From assembly GCA_034440635.1 (NCBI GenBank), contig JAOTON010002091.1, positions 124,001 to 188,000 on the forward strand: a stretch of 64,000 nt of DNA. The letters are read 5' to 3'. The translations under genes and the position numbers were made by a program. This document shows, piece by piece, positions 47,672 to 58,767 of this stretch (position 1 is the first letter of the stretch; each line of letters starts with the position of its first letter). Under the pieces are notes generated by a model that ran no database searches, was not told the DNA's origin, and saw only the letters and a program-made list of their open reading frames with translations. The DNA is from Lepas anatifera. Taxonomy: Eukaryota; Arthropoda; Thecostraca; Lepadidae.

Positions 47672-47706
47672 TTAAAAAATTTAAAATTTAATTCCATATA
47701 AAAAAT
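47376..47706. other. Homopolymer-run block, probable assembly or base-calling fault
   Basis: Roughly 330 bp consist almost entirely of runs of T, C and A, including a run of about 50 C. Such composition is typical of low-quality or wrongly joined read ends. It should not be read as biology. Confidence 0.85.
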
Positions 47707-47950
47707 TTTAAAATATACTTGGCATGATTTTTGCATATGTTTGTTTCCTTGTTTCCAATTCTTCAGGGACAGGCGATTAATGAGATATAGATCCTTGTCA
47801 TCATCACATAATCATAAATTAGAACCTTAGGAAGCGAGCGTAGCTAGGGAAACAGGTACGATTTGGTAGATGCCACCGGTTTTTCCTTCAAATTCTAGGT
47901 AATCAAAGTCAGTCAGTTGTAGAAAGGTTCGCACTGACTCAGCGATACAA

Positions 47951-48140
47951 CCAGGGCCATAGCCAGGATTTCGCTCAGGGGGGGGCGCGGCGCCCCGAAA
48001 AGGGCCCTGCGACAGCGCCAAAAGGGTCCTGATGGGTAAAAAGGGCCCTGCTTGTTACCGAATCGTGTCCTCAGGGGGCCCTTCGGGCCCTCAGGGGGGA
48101 CGGCTGTCCATGCCGCCCCCTTCCCTTGGCTACGCCCCTA
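47951..48140. mobile_element. MITE with GCGTAGCC-type ends, third copy
   Basis: Ends CCAGGGCCATAGCCAGGATT and TTGGCTACGCCCCTA. The interior GGCGCCCCGAAAAGGGCCCTG matches the copies in the duplication. Confidence 0.7.
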
Positions 48141-48763
48141 GATACAACCTGCATTAGATTCAACATCCGAAAATTCCTCACCCTTCGCTCCCCCGCCCCT
48201 TTCCGCGATCTCCACCAAGAACATCTACGGCAGGTGCGAGGTAACGCTCGCTTTCAGTAGAGACTCATCTCGGTTACACAGTTCGCCATTACATAACCAC
48301 TGATGGATATCGGACGCGCGCGCGCATCTGTCCTTTGAAAGTCCCTCTCACTTCCAGGACATATGGACAGGGAAGCATCATAGATGCTCTATTGGTTACC
48401 AAGTTTCTCGTTGAGGCATTGGCCACAGATTAATTATCTGTATCGTTCGGAAAATGAGGTTTGAAGTTTTGAAGTTTGCAGGTTTGAAGCACAGTTCGTC
48501 ATGGCAAAAAACAGGATTCATTCAAATCCTTGCCAAACCCGGTCACTCATGCAAATGCATGCCAGACCGTTTGCACACCTCGGTTATCAATTCAAATCTG
48601 ACATATATCCGGATTATGCTCCTAAATCTACAAACGTCCAAGCCCAAATCCTCTTTCAGATGACAACTACTCGAGACCTCTGACCAATCCAATACAATCC
48701 TATCCAGGGATTGGATATTGTATCCATTCATGTGCCCAACCCAATGCATATTCATCTCTCGGG

Positions 48764-49538
48764 GTGTCCGATCCACTGAAAATCCATCCTGGATATCCAT
48801 CCCTCTGGATATCCCACCCACTGAATATCCGACCCACTGGATATCCATCCCTCTGGATATCCCACCCACTGAATATCCGACCCACTGGATATCCGACCCA
48901 CTGGATATCCTACCCACTGGATATCCGACCGCCCACGTCCGACCCACTGAATATCCGACTCACTGAATATCCTACCCACTGGATATCCAACCCACTAAAT
49001 ATCCGACCCACTGAAAATCCAACCCATTGGATATCCGACCCACTGAATATCCAACCCATTGGATATCCGACCCATTGGATATCCGACCCACTGAATATCC
49101 GACCCACTGAATATCCGACCCACTGGATATCCATCCCTCTGGATATCCCACCCACTGAATATCCGACCCACTGGATATCCGATCCCACTAAATATCCCAC
49201 CCACTGAAAATCCAACCCACTGAATATCCGACCCACTGAATATCTAACCCATTGGATATCCGACCCACTGAATATCCAACCCACTGGATATCCGACCCAC
49301 TGAATATCCGACCCACTGGATATCCATCCCTCTGGATATCCCACCCACTGAATATCCGACCCACTGGATATCCATCCCTCTGGATATCCAACCCACTAAA
49401 TATCCGACGCACTGGATATCTAACCCAATGGATATCCAACCCACTGAAAATCCGACCCACTGGATATCCAACCCGCTGGATATCCGACCCACTTGATATC
49501 CGACCCACTGAATATCCGACCCACTGGATATCCAGCCC
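48764..49538. repeat. 16 bp minisatellite, about 48 units
   Basis: Units alternate between GACCCACTGGATATCC and GACCCACTGAATATCC, with variants ATCCCTCTGGATATCC and AACCCA.... Three units equal 48 bp, so every frame repeats with a 16-residue period (for example DPLNIRPTGYPTHWIS), and stops are rare on both strands. The resulting open frames of about 60-150 codons are a property of the repeat, not evidence of a protein. GATATC occurs in nearly every GG-type unit. Confidence 0.95.
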
Positions 49539-49796
49539 GTGAGGAGCTTGGGTGCAAAGACGTGCTTTTTTCTTGTTGTCACTTATTTATTGTTTATTTA
49601 GTTGTTGGAGCTACTATGAATGAGATCCTGGCAGTTGGCGGAAACGCTATCACTGGTGGAAGTCTGAGCTGTAGTGTAGTGCTGACATGACACCGAACAG
49701 ACTAGCTCGCTTCAGCGGGAGGTCCCCTGAAGTCTGCATCCGGCACGCTCTTACTAGCCACGGGTGGTAAAGTAGAGCTCATTTGTATGCTAGCAA

Positions 49797-50520
49797 ATGG
49801 AGTTGTCCAGTAGTGTGACACCAGCTGGGATAGTCAGGAGTGTGACACCAGCTGGGATAGTCAGGAGTCTGATATTAGCTGGGATAGTCAGTAGTCTGAC
49901 ACCAGCTGGGATAGTCAGGAGTCTGATATTAGCTGGGATACAGGAGTCTGATATTAGCTGGGATAGTCAGGAGTCTGATATTAGCTGGGATAGTCAGGAG
50001 TCTGATATTAGCTGGGATAGTCAGGAGTCTGATATTAGCTGGGATACAGGAGTCTGATATTAGCTGGGATAGTCAGGAGTCTGATATTAGCTGGGATACA
50101 GGAGTCTGATATTAGCTGGGATACAGGAGTCTGATATTAGCTGGGATAGTCAGGAGTCTGATATTAGCTGGGATACAGGAGTCTGATATTAGCTGGGATA
50201 GTCAGGAGTCTGATATTAGCTGGGATACAGGAGTCTGATATCAGCTGGGATAGTCAGGAGTCTGAAACCAGCTCGTTTAATCAGGAGTCTGACACTAGCT
50301 GTGAAAGTCAGGAGTCTGAAAATATAGCTGGGATAATCAGGTGTCTGACACCAGCTGGAATTGTCAACATTCTGATATAATATAGCTGGGATAGTCAGAA
50401 CTTTGATACCAGCTGGGAAAGTCAGGAGCTGACACCAGCTGGGATAATGAAGAGTCTGACATTAGTTGGGATAGTCAGCACTCTGACACTAGCTGGGATA
50501 GTCAGAGGTCTGATCCTAGT
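49797..50520. repeat. 27/25 bp minisatellite
   Basis: The core GTCTGATATTAGCTGGGATA is followed by GTCAGGA (27 bp) or CAGGA (25 bp), in mixed order. Units degrade at both ends (GTGTGACACCAGCTGGGATA on the left; more variable after 50260). An open frame at the left edge is repeat-derived. Confidence 0.93.
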
Positions 50521-51421
50521 AAGTTTAAACCCTGGGTCCGCATGGTATCTCACTATACCGACAGCAAGAACCTTATGTTTGAGCCACACCTTAGCATGTG
50601 GTTATGGTCCATCGATCTACATTGTCTGTGAGTCAGGAGTGTGGGTAAACAGATTCTCACAGCAGCTGCGCGAAAAATGGCTTCTCGCCTGCCTCATCTA
50701 TAAGCACCTCTTTCTCTCCTTCTCTCTCCTTTCTAATCGGGCATTTGCGGAGCTCCGGAATCCGAGGAAAGGATATGAGAGTGGAGTGACTGCAGATAGA
50801 GTTATAAGAGTACAGCCTCAGCGAGTACCCACCCCTCGTCAGGGTCATGACTACTCCATTCCCATGGAGATACGCCTAACTAAAACGTTCAGGGGGTACT
50901 AAATGCAAACAAAGCCTGGAAAATAATAATTTCATATGATACGAGGTGTATGTAATTTTCAAAAGCAAAGCCAGGTGCCTGTACACTTCCCTGTCTCATT
51001 ATTGGCTATGTTCTGTGGCTACTATGGGCTTATTTGGTGCAACACTGTTGTTTGGGTTTTTAAAGCTTTTTGAGGAGATAGCCATTCAGAAAAACATTTA
51101 GATTTGATTAAGCTCTTCAAATTAAGCTTATTAAACCTTTGACATGGGATAAGGTTAGCGCCATGACTACTCAACTAAAAATACAATAGCTTCGCATAAA
51201 ATTGGAACAGAGCATTAATCTAGACGTCATTGTGTTTCACTCGGCAGTACAGTTTCGAATGATACACACCATGACCTGTGCTGGTCTTGACCTAACCTCA
51301 ATTTTAGGGTTTGGCCTGAGGAGATCATACTATACAAACATCGGTTGGGTTTGACAAGGAGAGCCCTAAAACATGCTGAAACATCCCAACTAGTCATACT
51401 AACCTTGAACTCCGTTTAGAA
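50521..51421. other. Sequence without a recognised gene
   Basis: A plus-strand frame to 50902 starts inside the minisatellite and has no recognised domain. The rest is AT-rich. Confidence 0.35.
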
Positions 51422-52740
51422 ATTAGCACGCACATCGATGGGGGTCTGAGCCACCTTTACTTTGATAGGGGTGGTTACCCGCAACCCCACTAAGATCTCG
51501 AGAACCATGCTAGAGAACCACGCACAAAACAGTCAATAACATTATGTAACCCGTCAAAATCACCATCGAAATCATTTTGATTTTTTGTCAGGTCAGATTT
51601 AACCCTCGCCCCGGCGGTGGGTTTTAACACCCCCCCCGAGTTTTTTTTCGGCGGAATGAAAAAACAGCGGCGCAAAGCGCACACCGTACTTGGCACACCT
51701 TATCCTTGACCAATTCCGCAACTTTCCCCAAAATTTTAAAGTCGGGTCATCTCAGGTCAGGTCACCAGTGCAGGTCAAGTGACCATACCTCCATAAATGT
51801 TTAAGGTGGCATAAGTAAGAAATAGGTGAATCTATCGGATTGAAACTTATGCCTCATAATGGGCCCACCGGGTGCTACAACATAAATTCCGGGATTTTCC
51901 GACCTCTCCATTGGAAATACATAGGAAAAACAGAAATTGGGCTGTATTTGTGTAGATATAGCTGAGAATACTTCATATTCTCCAAATCGTAGGATCCTGG
52001 CCTTCTTTCAAGATTCATGTTGCAATTTTTTACCTTTGGCCTCTAAAAGGTCACCTGGGGCTACATAAGCAATTTTTAGAGTTAGGTCAATAACTTTGCA
52101 TGAAATAACTATACTGCTTTTATTTTGATATAATTGCGTTCATATTGCTATTTCAAGTCGGATGATATTCATATTGACTATGCTAGGTTAAAAAGTGACC
52201 TTGACCTGACCTGAGGTCAGGTAATTCTTATGTTTTGACCTAGTATGGTCATATTATACATCGTTCGAATTGACGTGACGAGAGAAAGCGAATGGTGCCT
52301 CAAAAATGATTCTCACTCAAATCTTTCAGACGCTAGAGCCCAAAAACTATTCTCAAAATCTCACTTTCTTTGACCTGGCATGGCCTCAATATTGACCTGA
52401 GCCAAAAAGTGGCTAATATAGTTTCTTCATGAATTTGTATGAGATATTTACCAGCATTCGCGTTTTTTCGCTATCCCGCATAGGGGCCGAGTTAGAGGGG
52501 GTGTTCAAACATCCCCCCACCAGAGTGTTTGCCCTGTTCTTAATTGTATTATCCTAAATATGTTTAGAGTCGAGGTCTCTTAACCTGCAATGGCCATGAC
52601 ATGGAATGATCTGGAGCAAAAGTTTTGAGAAAACGAATAAAAATGATAAAAAGTCATACCTAAAACGCGCTACGCGCCGTCATTTTTATGTTGTCTCCAA
52701 AAATCGGAGGAGCGGGTACCCGTCCCCCTCCGTGTGTTAA
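51422..52740. mobile_element. Cluster of TTAA/AGGTCA elements
   Basis: Several family ends are visible: TTAGCACGCACATCGATGGG (51423), TTTAACCCTCGCCCCGGCGG (about 51600), and CCCCCTCCGTGTGTTAA (52740). AGGTCA arrays occur at 51745-51790, 51990-52085 and 52195-52260. The body from 51600 to 52520 is the same type as 7786-9753 and 57506-58767. No coding frame. Confidence 0.6.
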
Positions 52741-53012
52741 TCCACATGCATAATAATCAAATCCAGAATTCAAGCTGCAGTCCTTGGCAATTTGCAAACA
52801 GCACATGAAAGCATTGTCCACAGCGGAGAACTTTCATCAAGAGGCAACAGAAGCGGCGCAGATGACAGCCGCTTCAGAATCGGTGTCAAGTGCGCCAGTT
52901 TCTCCACTGCGCCACTGCCGGCCGCCAGAGCGCCGGACCCCGTCAACAGATGGTATAAGCTATGCAGAGGAGACTGCAGCCAGCTGACGGACTGACGGAT
53001 GGAGCTGGATCC

Positions 53013-53219
53013 AGGGTTAGATCCAGGGGTAGAGGCAACCCGATCCACGGGTATGTCTAGGGGTGGAGGCAACTCGATCCACGGGTATGTCTAGGGGTTA
53101 GAGGCAACCCGATCCACGGGTATGTCTAGGGGTAGAGGCAACCCGATCCACGGGTATGTCTAGGGGTAGAGGCAACCCGATCCAGGGGAATATTCAGGGG
53201 CAGATCCAGGGGTAGGTCA
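53013..53219. repeat. 34 bp minisatellite, about 5-6 units
   Basis: The unit is AGGCAACCCGATCCACGGGT plus ATGTCTAGGGGTAG. It decays to related GGATCCAGGGGTAG pieces at both ends. Confidence 0.9.
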
Positions 53220-53647
53220 GTGGAGATGTATATATTCATTTATTCATTCATTTCCAGTGGAGATGTAATAATGCATACCCAGCGCCAAACTGCTAAGCGG
53301 TCAAACTTTGACAGCTTTTGGTCACTTTGCTTACTTTGCTTTTTGGTCACTTTGCTTTGCTCACCCCGCCCCCTGACAGTTCCAATCGTTGGTTTGAACC
53401 CGACTTTGACAAACTCTGCTACATTATCTACATTGTCATATCAGGAGCTCTGCGATAGTAAATGTCTGTGTCTGGAAAAGTGACGCTGCAATGATATTTG
53501 ATCATAGTCGATATTTTGTGAGGGGCATTTTTATCTTGGTTATGAATTGTTGGTTAGAATATTTGTTTGTTTAAGTATTACCATGAAATTCATCAAGATG
53601 ATTACATATATTCAGGTGGTGAGACAGATTAGTAAACAGGTGCATAA

Positions 53648-53831
53648 AATGGGATTCTTGTATTAGGTTTAAGTTTTAACAAAAGTTACAATTTAACATG
53701 CCTACGTTTCGGCTATTCCACCTTGATCACGGCATTGAATAAATTAATACACACATTAAATACATGAAAGAAAGGAGCTCGTACATTGAATCGCAAAAAA
53801 TAAAACTTCAACCTAATACAAGAATCCCATT
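53648..53831. repeat. Hairpin repeat with perfect 22 bp arms
   Basis: AATGGGATTCTTGTATTAGG at 53648 has its exact complement at 53810-53831, and pairing continues imperfectly for about a dozen bases more. The 184 bp span is MITE-like. The loop contains, on the minus strand, GCCGAAACGTAGGC after GTGATCAAGGTGG, which recalls the hammerhead/Penelope-type motif but with core changes. Confidence 0.75.
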
Positions 53832-54923
53832 GTTAGCACCATAATTACATATTTTGGGTTTCCTACAAGTCGGCCAATTAAATAGTTTATTGACCTGTGA
53901 ACCATATCAGTCAAACTGAATGTATGTCAGCTGAACCATATTATCATTTTCACACTGTGGGAGGAACCTGACCGTTAGAAGCGTTCTCATTCTTCTCAAT
54001 TAGTTAAGAAAGCTTCTTTTTGGTTTTTTGTGTTTTTATAGTGTTACATCTGTAAATTTTAAATTTTGTTTTTAATTTTTAATAAATAAAATTTTCTTCA
54101 GCTGGGCTGAAAAGCCAATTCCTGCATGCTTAGTATCTTTACGAGTCATTACTCGCACCTTACAACGGTGTAAATACCAAATGCCAATAACTCCTCTAAA
54201 ATTCAGTTATTTGCTGATACGCCTTTTAGATCTAAAACTAATACGCAATTGCTTGTGTTTAACACCATATCAGCCGAAGTTCCAAATATATTCTGTCTGA
54301 GACACACATGGCTGACTACACAGTACCGATTCTTACCTTTGACAACCAACTGATTACCTTACGGGTTCAACCATTTTCATTCTCGTGAGGGTATTCTTTA
54401 TTTTTTAAAGTTTTCATAATAATTTACGAACAGCAGGATTTGATTTCACCATTGAGGTCTACAATCATCCTTCTATCACTGAGCACCTCCGCTTTTCTGA
54501 GTTATGAGAACGTAAAGTCCCCATGATTTAGACCTTGACAGAGCTTTATGTACCGACATCCTTTCTAACCATTCTTTCTCATTAAATATAACAATGGAAA
54601 CCAGAGTCTAATCATCCGTAGCATGGCTGGAATCCGGCAATGTACTTACTCCTTTCTCATGTTATTTGTGAGAGATTATAAATGGTTTCGCCTATGTGTA
54701 TGGTGTTCCAACGGCCAGCAAACTGCATTGTTTGTTGTCTAAATACACCAATATATGAAGTTAATGTAAATACCTATTGAACAGGGGCTACTTAAATACA
54801 AACAAACATGTTGCCAAGAGAGCTTACAGACATCTTTAAACATTATATTATAACTCCTTTCCATGCTGCAATATGTACTACCCTACGTCCACGTCGCTTT
54901 TTTGTACCCAACTGACAAAATGA
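53832..54923. other. AT-rich sequence without a recognised gene
   Basis: No repeat or frame of note. AATAAATAAA lies near 54080. Confidence 0.4.
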
Positions 54924-55291
54924 ATGGTTCAAATGCATCTTTGTATACGTTTTTTCTTACTTTGCGTGCTTTCGCTGCTGAGGCTGAATCGTGACCGGGA
55001 TCCAAAGGTCACCCAGAGGTCACGGTGTCCAACAGCGCCCTCTGCAGAAGCCCGGCTGGACACCACAATAGCAAAGACGACCCGTAGTTGTCTGGTCACG
55101 ACCAGTTTATTTCACTTCCCAACGCCCTGTCGCTTCCATTTTCCTCCCTTCCGGTATTTCTCTTCAGCAGAAATGCCCAATCTCCCTGTCATTATCGTCT
55201 GTCAATTTCCTCTTCCATCCCAGACCATTCACCCAAAGCACCGTCCAGCCTGTCTCGTTAGTCGCGCTGATCGTGTGTTAACCTACCGTCC

Positions 55292-55625
55292 ATGTCTCGC
55301 CATCACAGTCTTTCGACCCCGGGCGGCATCGCTGATAACAATGGTGTTTGTTTTGTGGTTGACGTGAAGGCGGTTGGACCATTTCCTCCGCAGTGGGACA
55401 TCAATGTTTCGGCCCAGCAGGTCGGCTCGATTACGGAGGATTGGAGACTGGCGCTGCAGACTGAGCTAATTGTTGGGAGATGGAGGGAATTGATGCGTTG
55501 GCAAAAGCGACAAATTGGCAGGAAGGAGGACAGAATAACCGCTTTATTTGGAGCAGTGGCTTGGTGCATTCTCATGCACGGTTTTCACATTTACTCTGAC
55601 ACTTCGGTGTCACCTTCAAAGTGGG

Positions 55626-55666
<41 letters not shown>

Positions 55667-55705
55667 ATTCTGGCACAATTTGGCCTAAATTTCCTATATC
55701 AGTAG
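55292..55705 (+). CDS. Open frame of unknown function, doubtful
   Basis: This is a 137-codon frame. Its middle part is richer in Trp, Arg and Glu than random AT-rich frames here (for example EDWRLALQTELIVGRWRELM, then RWQKRQIGRKEDRI). The end runs through a GA microsatellite (ERERERE). A second frame of 147 codons (54924-55367) overlaps its start in another phase. No domain is recognised and no splice evidence was seen, so either may be spurious. Confidence 0.2.
55630..55665. repeat. GA microsatellite
   Basis: About 18 uninterrupted AG dinucleotides. Confidence 0.98.
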
Positions 55706-56384
55706 GGTTTCTGAGATTTTTAAAAAATATTAATCGAAGGCAGGAGTGGATCCAGAGGGGAAGTAAAAATCTGAAGTGTTTGTTTCATCCAAATAGGTCA
55801 GTTTTCCATCGGAAAAAATCAAAGGTCTATAAAACTTTGTTTCTGATTAATGGGTTGATCTCATTTGAGTAGAGTTCAAGTAACACCGATGTCTTCCGTG
55901 AACACATGACACATGTAATTGCTCTATGTTTAACTGATCTTACGCAATTCTAGAAAATTTTAAGCTAGGCGGATTTAGACCCTTTCTTTAGAGAGGCAAG
56001 GCCTAAGTTGCTGCTACTACACTTAAGGCTAGGAGTTTGTAAGAACAACGGCAAGGGTTCTAGTCGGACTGGATTTCGACACGATGGGAAAAATGATGGG
56101 TGGATATGCTTTTAGCCACTTTTGTTCTGTGCTTTGACATTTGTCTCTTTTCCAAAACTATAGTAAATAAATGTTAAATGTTGCAACTTGGGTAACAGCT
56201 CCAAATCTTTTTAGTTCAAAGAAGGCGGTATTCTAACGTTAGAAGGGTAAAAAATGAGCCACTTTGTGACTGGCCTAGCTCACCAATTAAATATCAACTT
56301 GTGTCAAGACTAAATAAACATTACCACCTTTTGTACCTACGCAGGAAGACTTGTAGCACATCACTAAATCTAGTAAATTTGGAC

Positions 56385-56462
56385 ATTGACAGGAGCCTCA
56401 ACCACCTTCACCTTGACAGGAGGCGGGTACCCGTCCCTCCCAAGATCTCGAGAACTATGCCA
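56385..56462. mobile_element. TTAA-family end fragment
   Basis: GAGGCGGGTACCCGTCCCTCC, then AAGATCTCGAGAAC, match the termini of the family members at 5680-5720 and 51470-51510. Confidence 0.5.
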
Positions 56463-56775
56463 GGTAGCTAAAAGCGGAAAGCACAGTTAGATGGCGACGT
56501 ATTCCTGACAAGAAAATTGTTGTCAGTACTTTCCTGAACAGCATCCGAAGCGGTATGTGAAGAGATACTGTGCTACACTTTGATGTCATCGGCAAAGCTG
56601 ACGCAATTGGTGCTACTAATGGAGCGGAGGTCAGCCTTGAATCAGATGAACAGCAATGAGCCACCCACGCTGCCTTCAGGCACACCAAATTGAACGACGC
56701 GCCTTCCAGGGGCTGTCCCGTCCGACGTGATCCGCTGTCGACGGTCAGTGAGATAGGATTCTATCCAGGAGTGGG
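56463..56775 (-). pseudogene. Reverse transcriptase fragment of a non-LTR retrotransposon
   Basis: One minus-strand frame reads WIESYLTDRRQRITSDGTAP, then QFGVPEGSVGGSLLFI, a stop, FKADLRSISSTNCV, SFADDIKV and another stop. GVP(Q/E)GS...LLFI is the conserved reverse transcriptase block before the catalytic FADD, which is present at 56585-56596. At least two stops (one at 56573-56575) show it is dead. It belongs to a different lineage from the copy at 58918-61164, judged by the low residue identity of the shared blocks. It sits among TTAA-family fragments. Confidence 0.8.
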
Positions 56776-56943
56776 CGCTAAAAATTGTTTACTCTGTGTA
56801 ATAGGAGCGTAAGATTCACGTTGGTAAATGCTAAGGAAAAGTCCGTGTGAGTTGTGTCTAATTGCACACTTTCCTGAGAATAATTGCACCAACGTTTTAG
56901 AAGGACTGGAAATATTTACAATGGAGAGATCATGACTCTTATC

Positions 56944-57505
56944 CCTCGCCCCACCGGGGCTATCGATAGCCTCCCCAAGGTATTGTTCTTTTTCCAGAAT
57001 AGCAGAAAAAAGGACGAATTGCAGCAACGCATTTGAGGGGTCTACCTCTCACCCCATCATTTTCCCACCATCCCTGAATTTTTTACCCTGGGCCGCACTA
57101 GGTCAGGTCAGGTCAGGTCAACAGGCGAGGTCAACCAAAGTCACCTCACTTCAAATTTTGAGTACTATCATGCTATATTTCTAAGCCGATTATTTGAAAC
57201 TTTCTACACTTGATGACCCATCCAGGTTCTAAAAATTTATATCCGTGGATTTTATATTTAGTGACCTGAGGACAGGTCACAAGGTGACCTCTCCCATTGA
57301 GAAAGCATGAGGAAAAGCTTTTTGATGATCAAAAAGTCACAAAAAGGATTTCCAATGCTCAGATTAAAAAAACATTCTTGGCAACCCTTTAACGGATTCC
57401 ATGGACCATGTTTTCCCTTTGACCTATTGGAGGTCATCAGAGGTCACCAAGGTCAAAAAAGTATTTTAACGACACATTTTGACGTAATTGAGCTAGAGCG
57501 CTGAA
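56944..57505. mobile_element. TTAA/AGGTCA element, related to 11523-12553
   Basis: Left end TATCCCTCGCCCCACCGGGG with a GCTATCGATAGC core. AGGTCA runs lie at 57100-57135 (AGGTCAGGTCAGGTCAGGTCA, four hexamers overlapping by one base), 57250-57290 and 57420-57460. The right part is displaced by the next element at 57506. Confidence 0.6.
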
Positions 57506-58767
57506 TTAACACGCGCATTGACGGGGGTCTGAGCCACCTTCGCTTTGACGGGGGGTGGGTAACCCCTAAGATCTTAACCTTCGCCCGGGTGGGGGTCTTT
57601 TTAGACCCCCTCGGGTTTTTCCGAAGTGACCAAAAACGGCGGCGCGCAGGCTGCCAAACTTGGTCTAGCTGTCTAGCTTCATCATTTTTACATCTTTCCT
57701 AAAAATTTTGGCTCAAGGTCATATCAGGTCAGGTCACCAGGCCAGGTGAAGTGACCTCACCTCAAAAATACTTAGGACCGCATAACTAAAAGAAGGGTTA
57801 ATCGATCAAGTTGAAACTCATACCACATATTGGGCCCACCAGGAGCTACAACATTTGTTCCGGGATTTTTGATATTGGTGACCTAAGGTCATGTGCAGAG
57901 CATGACCTTCCCATTGTCAATACATGGGGAAAATCACGAAATGAGCTTTTCTCAGTAAATATGGATGGAATCAACTTCAAACATCGGTTGCAACTTGCTC
58001 TTAGCCCATTTCTGGAGCTGATGCCAAAATTTTTGACTTGTGACCCTTAAAAGGTCACCTTAGGTCAAATAAGCATTTTTTGGTGTTTTTCTCTATAAAT
58101 TTTGAATAAAATAAGATAGAGCTTTTATTTTGTCACCAAAGTGTTTGTATAGTCACTGGAAGTCAAATGATATACATAATGACTATACCAGGTCAAGTTG
58201 GGTCAGACCGTTGACCTGGGTCAGGTCAAATTCTTAAATTTGACCTGGCATATAATATTATATATCATTCGATTCGTATTGACGAGAGGATTGCAATGGT
58301 GCATAAACTATGGCTGTATCTTGTTTGGTTTGGAAGCTATTAGCGAAAAAGTAAACGCCCTTATGCATGGGTGGCTATGGGCATTCCCAAGAATATGCCC
58401 AATATCTAGTGACCTGTAGCTCCCTAGGCTTTGACCTGACACGAAAATGAATGCAACTTTAATGAAAGCGCATCTCAAGAGCTTTCCAATGGTGTTAAAA
58501 AATGTTTCTAGCTATCATAGTTTCTGAGATATATGAGGTTTTCTTAGTACACCTCATATTAGCGATTTTGACCTATTTTGACCTCTGGTGACCTTGATAT
58601 TGACCTGACAAGAAAAATGACCGAAGTATTTTCGATATCATTTTCGAAGAGCTTTCAATTGCCGTTTTGCGCTTTTTTCTAGCTCTCTTAGTTTTTGAGA
58701 TCGTGGGGGTCTTTTTAGCCCCCACCAGGGCGAAGGTGGCTCGTACCCGCCACCGGGGCAAGGGTTA
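57506..58767. mobile_element. TTAA/AGGTCA element cluster
   Basis: Left end TTAACACGCGCATTGACGGG, immediately followed by a second left end TTAACCTTCGCCCGGGTGGG (57576), so one element sits just inside another. The right end is GGGGCAAGGGTTAA at 58767. It has a GC hairpin near 57635 and AGGTCA arrays at 57710-57760, 57880-57910, 58050-58065, 58190-58245 and 58570-58610. Confidence 0.65.

Noticed and set aside
48764..49538. CRISPR-like array
   Set aside because: The repeats are contiguous with no unique spacers, and the sequence is from an animal.
48543..49582. Long overlapping open frames on both strands
   Set aside because: They arise from the 16 bp minisatellite, whose period is compatible with all frames.
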